Positions 45,482 through 61,400 of a DNA stretch of 64,000 nt are shown here, one piece after another. The position numbers and the translations under genes were made by a program. The notes beneath the pieces are model-generated. The model searched no databases and had not been told where the DNA came from. It saw nothing but the letters and a program-made list of their open reading frames with translations. Within the stretch, counting starts at the first letter, position 1, and every line of letters begins with the position of its first letter. The DNA is taken from positions 62,001-126,000 of the forward strand of contig RQOL01000871.1 of the NCBI GenBank assembly GCA_013076295.1. Reading direction: 5' to 3'. The DNA is from Sanderia malayensis (taxonomy: Eukaryota; Cnidaria; Scyphozoa; Semaeostomeae; Pelagiidae).

Positions 45482-47441
45482 ATGAAATTGAGCCCAAGGA
45501 AGGGATTGACACACAGCCTAACGGATGTGGAATCTCGTCTCGAGCTCATTTCAGCACATATGGCAGCAAATCTAGTGGTAAATGTAAAGCAAGCATTGCA
45601 AGGTTTTCCCATTAGAGATGTTTATGGATGGCTTGACAGCATTGTGGCATTGCATTGGATAAAAGGGAATGGAAACTATAAACAGTTCGTTTCGAATCGA
45701 GTCAAGCTGATCAGAGAAAAACACTACATCAACTGGCGACATGTGAGAACCGGCAAAAATCCTGCAGACACCGGGAAAGAGCAACAAAATTGTCAAAAAC
45801 TTGGCTGAATGGACCAAAGTGGCTATTCGAGAGATCTTGCTGGCCAGAAGAGGTGCAGATAGTGTCCAGCAGCGAGTGAGAAGCTGAAGCAAAATTGGTC
45901 AAGGAAGTGCTTGCAGTTTCAGTTGAAAGCACAGATCAAGTGGATAACCTAATCAGCAAGTTCAATTTCTGGAAGACAATCAGAATCACTGCGTTTCGCC
46001 AAAGATTTGCAAAAAACTGGGGAGCAAAAAACTGGAGAGCAAAGAAAGCAGAACGACTGAAGGAACCGTTGACAACAGAAGAAACACAAAAAGCAATACA
46101 ACGTTGGGTGATCAAGACGCAAGAAGGTTATGAGAACACAGAAAAGTTCAACGAAGATAAAGAAAGACTCAACCTGCAAAAGATTGATGTAGAAATGTAC
46201 GAGTGTCGTGGCAGAATACAAGGAGATCACCCAATCGACCTACCTCCACAAGCAAGGTTTACTACAAATATGGTTGAAAATGCCCATATCGAAACCCCCC
46301 ATGGGGTAGTGGGCTTCACAATGGCTTGGATCAGATGCAAATATGGGATACGCAGGCTAATACAGCTGACAAAGAAGATAATCAAAGGATGTTACGCCTG
46401 TAAGAGAGTCCGCACAATTGCATATGCAACCCCACCAGAGGAAAACTTGCCCAAAAACCGCACAGAAGGAAGTTGATCCTTTAAAGTGATAGGTGACCCT
46501 AAACAACCGTCCGTTGAAGACGCTGAAGATGACCTACGCTGAAGATGACCTACAGTTGCCAACCTTGACACCCAGCATCCTGATACATGGTGCACCAAAC
46601 CCTATTCCAGAAGGAGAAATTGGTTAAATCGAGGATAACGATCTGCGGAAGCGAGCAAGATTTCGCCGTTGCAAAGACACGTTGTGGTCAAGATGGACGG
46701 GGGAGTACATCAAACCTCTCAGAGAGCGACACAATCTGAAACACAAGTCAAAAGGCACGAATGTTAAATAAGGAGATGTGGTAATCATTAAAAGCGACGA
46801 GCGAAACCGGGGAAAATGGCATTTAGGGGTAATGTGAAGCTAATCAAGGGCCGTGATGGAGTAGTGAGAGCCGCAAAACGTCGTGCAGAAAAGTCATACT
46901 TGGAGCGACCAATACAGCTCTTATACCCTATCGAATTGTCATGTGATACATGGAAGGAATGAGAAAACACACTTGACCCACAAGAAAATAAGAGACAACA
47001 TAAAGATTAAAAATGCATTCAAAGAAAAGCTAAAGAAATTGAAAAGAAAATAAACAATATAACTTTTGGAAAAGGGAAAATATCAACACGATTTAGAAGT
47101 GACAATTATGTATATTTTTAGAGATTTCTTTTAATATGCCAATCTTTGTAAATATGCTTTTATAGTTTTAACTTTATTTTCCTTTTAAATTGTAAAAATT
47201 AGATCTATTTTTAACTATATTTGGTAGTAAATAGCATGTCCACATCTGCAGTATTGTAGCCAAATATAACCTGCTTTAACAAAAAAGATATATATGATAT
47301 GATATGATATGATATGATATGATATGATATGATATGATATGATATGATATGATATGATATGATTTCGACCGAGGAGGAAAGCCGCCACAGATGTGGAGGC
47401 CATTCGTCCGCATGTGATGAAGAGAACCAAAACTTTTGAGT
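45482..47441 (+). pseudogene. Older BEL/Pao pol relic lacking the integrase core
   Basis: Plus-strand blocks in order: RNase H (SRLELISAHMAANLV, VYGWLDSIVALHWIKGNGNY, RHVRTGKNPAD) at 45,520-45,775; the integrase zinc region (HIETPHGVVGFTMAWI, GCYACKRVR) at about 46,285-46,410; then, directly, integrase C-terminal sequence (EDAEDDL, FRRCKDTLWSRWTGEYIKPL, GDVVIIKSDERNRGKWH, RPIQLLYPIELSCD) to about 46,960; and a detached basic end (RPRRKAATDVEAIRPHV) at 47,364-47,441. The whole DDE core between about 46,470 and 46,490 is deleted, and stops and frameshifts are frequent. It is diverged from the intact BEL element next door, so it is an independent older insertion. Confidence 0.8.
47296..47362. 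repeat. GATAT pentanucleotide microsatellite
   Basis: About 13 uninterrupted GATAT units occur. They lie inside the decayed BEL/Pao relic, just before its last coding block. Confidence 0.95.
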
Positions 47442-47480
47442 GACATTATATTTGATCTCTTTGCGATCAAAAAGGGGGAG

Positions 47481-47770
47481 TGTGTCTTCGATATTGTAAT
47501 TTCCAGAATCTTCGAAACCTCGTTTTGAACACATAAAAATTCCTATTAGACCCGGAACATTCTGGAGATACCTTATTTGGAAACTTATTCATTGCTGACT
47601 AAGAATGAAATTGATGCTTACTAATCATGAAAATTAGAGAAACCGTATATATAACCAAATTGTAAGGATTGGAGGGAGAGTTGAGAGTTTGATTATCGAG
47701 TATTGACATACACCTTGTGAGTTTATGTTCAGTATCTACTACGAGAGTATTGTCCTGGAGAAACAAAGCT
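47481..47770 (+). repeat. Probable partial 3' LTR of the older BEL/Pao relic
   Basis: A purine tract (AAAAAGGGGGAG, ending at 47,480) follows the pol C-terminus and is succeeded by TGTGTCTTCG, the usual PPT-LTR junction. A TATATAACC box lies near 47,645. The 3' limit is unclear because the foldback at 47,772 follows; no upstream LTR copy was found. Confidence 0.5.
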
Positions 47771-47771
47771 A

Positions 47772-47908
47772 AATACACCTTTTGCATCGTGCGTATTTTA
47801 GAGGTCTGGCACTAGTTTTTGGGTGAAAAAGATGCTGAGGGTGAAATAATTTTTCACCCAAAAACTAGTGCCAGACCTCTAAAATACGCACGATGCAAAA
47901 GGTGTATT
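47772..47908. repeat. Perfect 59-base foldback
   Basis: Arms 47,772-47,830 and 47,850-47,908 are perfect reverse complements, separated by 19 bases. There is no coding content. It sits at the end of the older BEL/Pao relic. Confidence 0.95.
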
Positions 47909-47975
47909 CCCGACATATAAAATGTTTTCACTTTGCACTTTCCCGTCCCTGGAAAGTTCAGGTGTACCGCAAGTC

Positions 47976-48112
47976 CTCGATTAAGCCCCCACCCTCAAAT
48001 AGGCCCCCACCTTAAATTATTTTTGCAAAATAAGCCCCCACCCTCAAATAAGCCCCCACCCTAAATTATTTTTTGCAAAATAAGCCCCCACCCTCAAATA
48101 AGCCCCCGTTTT
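47976..48112. repeat. Tandem C-rich repeat (AAGCCCCCACCCTCAAAT)
   Basis: AAGCCCCCACCCTCAAAT and the longer unit ending AAATTATTTTTTGCAAAAT recur, with about 57 bases between long-unit starts. The start, TCCTCGATTAAGC, resembles TCCTCTATTAAGC in the repeat at 56.1 kb. Confidence 0.8.
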
Positions 48113-48226
48113 GAAAACTTGGGAGATTGTTTCTTATTTTAGTAAATACATTAATTCAATTTTTGGCTTTCTTCTTGTTTTTTCAACATACTTGGACATC
48201 GCTACGAAAAGCCTAGTATCTATATA

Positions 48227-48307
48227 GTCGTTGAGGGTCGTTGAGGGTCTTTGGCAGTCTTTGTGAGTCGCTGAAAAGATTAACGACCCTCAAAGACCCT
48301 CAACGAC
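48227..48307. repeat. Imperfect inverted repeat of GTCGTTGAGGGTC
   Basis: The arm 48,227-48,252 (GTCGTTGAGGGTC repeated) pairs with 48,282-48,307 (GACCCTCAACGAC at the end) around a 29-base spacer. Confidence 0.75.
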
Positions 48308-48349
48308 GATACACGTTTTTTTTTATAAGGAATCTAGCTCGGGCCTAGT

Positions 48350-48715
48350 TCTTTAAGTTCCTTATTTTGAGACCTCTTTTGACCACTTTATAGTTCTAAA
48401 AGTTCCTTAATAGTTCCTTAATTTTAAGTTCCCATTTACTGGACATAATTAGTACAGACGCAAGAAAAGCATTTAAATTGAACGTTTTGCTATAAACTTG
48501 TGAAAAGATAACAGGTAAAAACACGAAGAAGCTTCATATAATGTAAAAGTATTGAAAATCAATGGAACCGGCTTCCTAATTGTAAATTGTGCGGAAATAT
48601 AAATATATTCAAAATTAAAAAGTTCCTTAGTGATTTGGCTTTTAGTAGCAAAAGTTCCTTAAGTTTTTTGACCTTCTACATGTAGGTTCCTTATAAACGG
48701 TTCCTTATATAAAAA
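48350..48715. repeat. Dispersed GTTCCTTA-rich segment
   Basis: The core AGTTCCTTA appears at least eight times over 365 bases at irregular spacing. A weaker cluster with GTTCCTTATTTTTAG occurs at 61,917-62,145 in an ALDH8A1 intron, suggesting a shared dispersed repeat. Confidence 0.5.
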
Positions 48716-49768
48716 AATGCGTGTATGGATACACATCGCTCGCAAAATGTCAGTCTTCGAGCGCGGCGTATTGTGGTTTATTTTAATGAAGTAACTGAAG
48801 AAAAAACTATACATTAGGTGGTAGTATGAGGCACCACTGTGAAAATAATCGCACTTTTCGCTTCTTACTGTCTCAGCTTCGTTTCGATGTTGAATCTCGT
48901 TTTCCAACACGAATCGATCGTAAAATTTCCCTCCCATGAATATCTTTGAAACAAGTACATGTGGAGTAACTTTAACAGCGAGGTTGTTCACACAATGCAT
49001 TCTTTTTCATTGAATGTTGTCTATATTATTAGTTTTATACCTGGCTGCTCTGAATCTCCGGACCATTCATGTCTGAAAATATCATTAGCCATGTTTTGTA
49101 CTCAATATTGTGTTGGACACAACAAGATCCAGACACGCACTGCAGTGCATGTAGAAGTAAGTTCTAATTTTCTCTTTGCCGCGGTAAACAAAGATGTGTT
49201 GCGTTGCGAGCTTCAGCCAGCAGATGAGGTGATGTTAATTACGTCAATACTGGGAAACAACGTCATTGAATTAATCATCTGTCTGATGCATTTATCCTCA
49301 AATCTGATTTCATTGGCTAATTTTACCCATTTCTCGACAATGACGCATTCGGAAGTCTCAAAAAGAGGCTACTCTTGATTTCCATTCTCAATCAAACGTG
49401 AAAGAAACTACTTTCAATATATCTCTTGGTAACATTGGAGCAACTGTTGCTCTCCTTGTAGTAAGGAATGAAAAATAAGAGACGAGCTTACGACAAAGTT
49501 TTATGAAGCATATTATTAAACAATCCAAAAGCTTATATAGAGTGCGGATTTTATTGTATTCCAGCTTGTGTAATACTTTTCAATTCACTGAAACTATTGT
49601 GAACAATAAATTCGTTTATGCGGAGGAGCGCAAAGTATTTGATTAAATTGAATATGGTTGATGTAAGATGTTGGTATTACAAAAATTCACATGCAAGAAC
49701 AAAAGATTAGACCGAAAATCGTCATCGCTGATGGCGAAAAGTTTCCAAGACAGCGTTGAGTATTTTTC
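48716..49768. other. Region upstream of the kinase gene
   Basis: Expected to hold the 5' leader and promoter of the salt-inducible kinase gene. A 139-codon frame at 48,959-49,378 matches no family I know and is probably chance. No TATA box was assigned. Confidence 0.35.
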
Positions 49769-54344
<4,576 letters not shown>

Positions 54345-55477
54345 TCAATGGATCATCCCAACCATCAATTTACTTAATGAAAACTTCTGAACGACGAGTT
54401 AAAGTCACGTTTTAAAGCCTCGCATTTACTTTTAAGGATTCTATTTCTCAAAGTTGGTGCGAAGTAAAGAGATATGTTTCAAATTCCTTTTCATATAATT
54501 CATTATTAACAATTTATCGATGCATTTCGCCATAATTAGTTGTTGATGCTATTTCGGGGTAAATTTGGAAGGTTTATATTCCAAGAGTGGGGAGTAATTA
54601 ATTTACATTTTGGGGAAATTTTTTAACTATTACAACGAGTAGTTATCCTACAATTACTAGCTTTTTGTGGCCAGTTAACAGTATATAAATTCGCTTACGA
54701 TGTGAGGAGATTTCTTGGAAAGCAACTAAATGTGTTGTATTTACTTTTAATGCCCAATTGGGTGGCAATATACCCATAGCTTTTAATAGAATATAATATG
54801 GTAATTATATTATTCTAATGTCAGTGCTTAAGTTCGTATTCTGTGAAATATTATATTACGAATGTTAATAATAAATTATCAATGAACAAGGTATCATTGT
54901 TTTAGTATTCCTTCCTTTTTTCATCACATACTTATCAAATATACCTTCCTTGGTCTCCATTGATAGTCCTTGGTAAGAATTACGTTGAGTTGAAAAGTTG
55001 AGGAAATTGAGATCCCTGTGCTCAATTTTCTTATCCATCTATTCTCCTTTCTTTGTACTTTGGTTTCCCTTATTAGATATCTTCCTCTCCCACGCCCTTT
55101 TTTCGTTCAGCTTAAAAGCCCTCGCGCGCTTATTTTTCTTTGCTGATGATGAATCGAGCACGAGGTCGAAGCATTCTTAAAATGTTACTTTTATAACTAG
55201 TATTTTACGTTATGGATTTGACTTACATCTAACACCTATGTACCTAAATTGTTGGCTGTTGGCTTTATAACAACTGCCTCAAGTTAATTATTACCGGATT
55301 GTCCATTTCATTTGGATCTTCCTGTCTCCTTTGCAGCGACTTTACGAATGTGAGTCTGCAAAATCCAATGTGCGTCTGGGTTCCAGACGTATATTCATCT
55401 GTCTTGGTTTTGGTAACCCATACCCAACCTCGGCAATTCTCTGCGGATGTTTGTCTGCTGTTCTCGATAATATTAAA
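54345..55477. other. Kinase 3' flank and spacer before ALDH8A1
   Basis: Probable kinase 3' untranslated sequence with an AATAAA at 54,870-54,875, then AT-rich spacer. The frame of ALDH8A1 exon 1 is open upstream to 55,331 but has no plausible ATG or conserved residues there. Nothing else was recognised. Confidence 0.45.
54870..54875 (+). terminator. Candidate polyadenylation signal, kinase gene
   Basis: AATAAA lies about 525 bases after the kinase stop codon in AT-rich sequence. Confidence 0.4.
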
Positions 55478-58400
55478 ATGATACGAGTTGAAAACTTCAT
55501 GAATGGAAAGTTTATTCCGGCCAGTCAATTTTTAGATTCTTTTGATCCATCCACTGGAAAAGTTCATGCTCAAATTCCCCGCAGTGGAAAGAGCGATGTT
55601 GAAGCCGCTGTTGCAGCAGCCGACAACGCCAGGAAAGGGTAAGAATGTCTTCGCATTGCAACAATTAACGTTGGTTTCTAAGAAATGTACAAAGTGCACA
55701 CAATTTGATGTTTTTGCGATGAGACATGTACTCTACGCCCCCTAAAATTTCATCCCCCTTAAAATGTCGAAAGAGCGTCTAAGCCTCCTCAGAACTTGGG
55801 TGGGTGGGGGTTTGGTGCTGTGTCAATAATTTATCTGTGGAAAACACTTGTCAAACATGTTCAGTGTTGTTTATATTTTTTTGCAATGCTTGCTGAAAAT
55901 ACTATCTATTTATTTTACTGACGAGATTGGAATGACACGATATTGTGTTATTTGCACATATTTGTTTATTTATGGTGGATGAAACATTGCATAAAACATG
56001 CAACAAGTGGAAAATTTAGCAGGAGCATTCAGAATTGATTAGGAGTGTGTTTTTTTCAGTTGTATATACAAATCATACATACATACATTCATTACACTAC
56101 ACACATACTTACACACATACCGTATTTCCTCTATTAAGCACCCGGGTGCTTATTAAACATTTTGCAAAATTGGTTGGGCGCTTATTAGAGGGGGCACTTA
56201 AAAGAGGGGGGGGGGGCACTTATTTCACAGTCCTGAAATTTTAAAATCAAGCAACCTCAAAAACAAAGGAATAATTTGATATAGTTCCGAATGTTATTCA
56301 ATATCAAGCAGTCAAGATCAACTTCAACTTGTGATCTTGACTGCATTGCATTTTCCAACAGTTTTTATATTTTTGCATTTTTCTAAAGAAGTTAGTGCTG
56401 AGATGTATATTTTTTATGTAACTTGGAAAAAATATTTGTAAATGCCATCCTGCTTTTTATCTCACGGGAGAAACTTATGGAAGATATTAATTGAAATAGT
56501 TTTTGTTTCATAACAGCTGTTGTGTTATTTTTCAGTTGGTCTTCAACACCTGTAGCGACACGCTCATTGTTAATGATGAAAGTGGCTGATCTCCTGGAAG
56601 CTAATCTTGACATGTTTGCTAAAGCTGAATCTAAAGATCAAGGAAAACCTATTTCATTGTCAAGAGCAGTTGACATACCAAGGGCTGTGCATAATTTCAG
56701 ATTTTTTGCAACAGCAATCCTACATTTTGGGAATGTGTGAGTTGAAAGTAGATAACTAAACTATATGCTGCTTAAGCTTATACTATGTTTTAATTTACTC
56801 CATTCCTTTTATTGTAGCCAAGCCTATACATTGAAAAATTTATATGAACTAAATTTATTGGAGCCTTTGTCATTCACATTTTCAATTAGTATTGAAGTTT
56901 ACATTTGCTGCCCCTTTAAAGGAAGAACTTTTGTCTAGTTACTAGTTAGTTAGTTTTGTCTCGTTATCAATTCCAACATCTCAGGAGTTTGATGAGTCAG
57001 AAGTAACTAGTGGTAATCTTTTTGTGAATGATGCAACAGTTTGTTGGAGATAGCAAGATGTTCAAGACCTGTATTTGAGATAGCTGGAGTAAATAAAAAT
57101 AGCATTTCCAATATTACCACATTGACAATAAATAATTGATAATATCTAGTCTTTCACTAAATTGAAAATATGTGGCAATATTTTTTTCCAGCGCTACATC
57201 TCAAGATCATCTAGATGCTCTCAGTTATACTGTACACTGCCCTGTGGGAATCGTTGGGCAAATAACTCCATGGAATCTTCCACTTTATCTTTTGACATTT
57301 AAGATTGCACCTGCCATAGCAGCTGGTAACTGTGTCATATGCAAGCCCAGTGAACTGACATCAGTGACTGCATGGATGCTTTGTTCAATTTTCAATGAGG
57401 CAGGTATGAGCTTTTAAGCATGGTATTTACTAAAATATAGAGCCACTTTAAACCATCTACAATTTACAACAATGTTGTTACTAAAAGGCAGAACCAGCTC
57501 CAGAACAAGCTGAACGACCCAATTGTAGGTCATTTTTGGTTGTTTTAGGCTGTTGTAAGTAGTTCCATGTTTTAGTGTACGTATTCTAAACATATGATAG
57601 AAACAAATAACAAGCATAGCCACTGAGTTTGCATTTTTTTAATTTTCTAGGCATTCCACCTGGGGTTATCAACATGGTATTTGGTTCTGGTGCAGAGGTT
57701 GGAGCAGAAATAGTCGAGAATCCAAATATTTGTGCCATTTCTTTCACTGGATCAACCGGCGTTGGACATTATATTCAAGAAAAATCTGCCCCATTTTGTA
57801 AAAAACTGTCTCTCGAGGTAATGTTTTTCCTTTGCGCCATCATACTATTGTATCAGAATAAGATTAATATGACACAACACAAGCCTCTTACTTTTGGCAA
57901 CTTTTGAGCTTACACGTGTATGTGCATGTACAGCAAGCCATGTATAATACCATTGGCTTTAATATTAAGAATCATAGGAGAAACCATATTTTTATAGGTT
58001 AGCTTTTTGAACCAAATACATTTGCTTCTATTGACCAAAGACATGCGAACCCAATATTCCTATTCTACATAATGTAGCTTTTCAATGTATCATACCTTTT
58101 TTTGGACTACCTGCAAAGAATGTTAAATTAGAGTGTTCAGTTATATTGCTTTTTCTACTATCAAAGTTAACTAACCTTTCCGTGGGCTGCTATGTTATAT
58201 TGATTAATAACCTATCCAACGAAAGTTTGTCTAAGTTTATTTTATCTTGCAGCTTGGTGGTAAAAATTCAGCAATTGTATTTGATGATGCAAATCTTGAT
58301 GCATGCATTCAGACATGTGTCCGGTAAACATCTTTTCTATCTAAATTACTTCTATTGTCTCAGGATGATATTTGCTCAAAATTTTAGCTTAATGGCCCAT

Positions 58401-61400
58401 CTATACGAGGGCTTAAAATGTGACCAAGTCTGTTCAAATCAGCGTGGTGCCTAATGTAGTTATCAAATTATAATGCGTATTCTACTTGAAATGTTCACCA
58501 TTTATAGCAGTAGGGTCCCTCAACTGCTGTCAACCTATCGTCTAGATTGTCCCTAAAGTAATTTATAATTTGCACAAATTGTAATCGAAGCAGTTAGTCA
58601 AATCAATAATACTCTTAATGGAATACAGATTTTGTAAACTGAAAATAAAAATCGTTTAGAATTTGATAAACGCAGACACGCAAAGTTAACACACAGCTGT
58701 TAAACTGTAAGAGCACGTTTTATTCTGAACATAACCATTATACATGATATAAGATGAGCAACAACAACTGACTAATGAGCATTTCTGAACTGAAATTCTG
58801 TATAAAGAATTCAAATAGATGACCTTTAATTTGTATTGGTCTCTAGTTAAATTTAAACATGAAACTAAACAACGTCTGGGTCAAGTAAATCATTCGAGTC
58901 ACGTTGCTTAACAGAATTGAATATTTCACCCAGTACATTTATCCGTTTTTGACATGGCTGCATTCAATATCATAAGATTCCTACATTATACTGTAATTTA
59001 CTTTACTCATTTTAGATCATCGTTTGCAAATCAGGGAGAAATTTGTTTGTGTACAAGCAGAATCTATGTTCATCGTTCAATTTTCGATACATTTATCAAG
59101 AGATTTGTTGAGAAAACCAGGTTTGTCATGGCTTACTTTCCAACTGCCTAATTACATATGAAATTACAAATAATAATGGCACAATGAGCTTTAACTACCT
59201 TTCAAATTCTATTATAGAAGTCTTAAAGTTGGACCTCCTGAAAATGATGTTTTCATGGGTGCACTTGTTAGTAAAGATCACCTTGAAAAGGTAACTGTAA
59301 CTCTCATAATCACTATCATGACCATTTGTACAGCTTCATGTATGACCGTTGACCATTTGCATGACCATTTTTTGGGCTTTGCATCAAACTTTTTTTCCAG
59401 CTTATCAGGAGCATGCGAAGGTCATTTGTATCCAAACACTTTCAAATTTCTATCTAAACCAGCCCTCATATGATGTCTTGATTTTTAGTGCTTTTCTTAT
59501 GACACGATTGTGCAAAGTAACATTTTCCAAAGTCTGTATCATCCAACTTTCAATGAGGACGGTCTGTTATTCGCTGAGTTTTCATGTACCATTTTGGGTT
59601 TGCACCAAGATTAAGATTTGTCATCGTGAAAGACTACGACCTAGAGAGCCAAATGACGTTACCTTTCAGGTGACAACTGGGTCTCATTCCAGCGGGATTT
59701 TTGCAGCAACGCATCAGATGTAAAAATGTCAGGCATTTGATATTTTGCGACTTATGAACACGTACACAGTATCACACATATAAAGTTTATATACGGAACA
59801 CGGCAATCAATCTAGCTCTAATTTTGACGATAACAACAGCTTTTCTTCAGAAAACACAGTCGTTCTTATTCTGAATCCAGCAAAATATGAATTCACTCCT
59901 TGCTTGGTTATCTTCGACAAGTGCTTCCAGCAAGAAGAGTGCGATATCGCTTTGGTTTCTAGCTTTAGCTTATTCTCTTAGATTGGTGTCATTGTTTTAG
60001 CAGAGCAACGCGCTCAGAATTCAAATTAAAAGAATTTTTTTGTTTTGGTGACGTAAATTTCATGTAGCGTGAAAACGAGGGGAAAATGTTTGTAGCTTGG
60101 TTTAACTTGGGAACATCTCGAAAAGTACTTGGAATTTCAAGAAACGGAAAATACCCGGGTGTTACTGGAGCCGCAAACTAATATTTTATCGAATTTTTAA
60201 AGCGAATTTAACTGGAATTTTTCGCAGAAACAGACAGGGAATCAGCGAGAAAATGCTCATCTAGAAGATTCCAGCAACGCACGGAGATTTTCTTGTCGGC
60301 AGCAAAAGACTTTGAAACAAAGTTTTGGTAAAGCAAAAATACACAAAAATTCAACAAAACGAATCCTCATTTTACTGCACAATGTCAAGCAGATTGGCGT
60401 GTTTTACTCAGAGTTGGGAAAAAAACTGAAGGAGTTTAGTGATAACGGCCCAAACGACGTTCCATAATGAAGTGTGTGGGAAATTCCTTGTGCGCACGCG
60501 CAGCTAACTGACTCATCAAACTTCTTACTGTGATGACCTTCCACATGATCTAATGACTAACTCTTATATTACTAGTTGTGTTTGATTGGATGAAATAGAG
60601 ACATTTGTAATGGTCTGATTGGTTTGTAGTTCCGAGAACATTACTCATTTCCTATTAAGCACGTTGAAAAGATTATGATATTTATGTATTGTTCAGTTGT
60701 GTTTGCGAATTGAAGTGGACATGACAGTACACTTTTGAAAAAGCTGAATTCTATTGATAAGCATGTTTCTTCTTGCGAAATTTCTGTTCAAGCTAAGAAC
60801 TAGCAAATCGGAGTTAAGTTCTCCGAGAAAGTGAACAATGCAATGAGAACATTGGCTGTAGCTCGAAGGCAACACTTTCCAGAAAATCCGGAATATCTGG
60901 AAAAGAAAGTTGGCCATAGATCCGCAAATACTTCATTGTTTGTCAAGGGTACAACGGACATATACATTGGTTCCACCTTTTTTCCACACTCCTCAAGCAA
61001 TTGCGTTTCGAGACCGAGAGATTTGCATGTTTAGGCTTCGGTTGTCCACCCATCCTCCTACAGCGACGGATTCTAGTATCCTTCTCTTTTCAAATAGTGT
61101 AACTTTCTTCGCACTTGCCATGTCTTATCCGTATTTGAACGGAGAAGACTGAGAAAAGTGAAGTTAGATTGCTAATCAAATGGACGACATATCGACTGAG
61201 CACAATAGATTCGCCGACAATGTTTGTCTTCGGCTCGTCTCCAACTTGTAGGAAAGACATTTCACAGAAATTGATGCATTACTGTACACCATTATTGTGC
61301 TTGCATTAGTAACTTGTAAATCATCATATATTTTCCTGAATGTCGCTTTATTGATATTGATTGTTTATTACAGGTGAAGAGATACGTTCAGTTAGCTATT

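Noticed and set aside
47211..47534. Minus-strand frames over the GATAT array
   Set aside because: The repeated ISYHI pattern is simply the microsatellite translated.
48959..49378. 139-codon plus-strand frame upstream of the kinase
   Set aside because: No family resemblance, no splice or codon support, and the opposite strand is also open in part; a chance frame is more likely.
60692..61034. Possible gene inside ALDH8A1 intron 7
   Set aside because: Both strands are open over short distances, but no domain, start context or splice sites support a gene.
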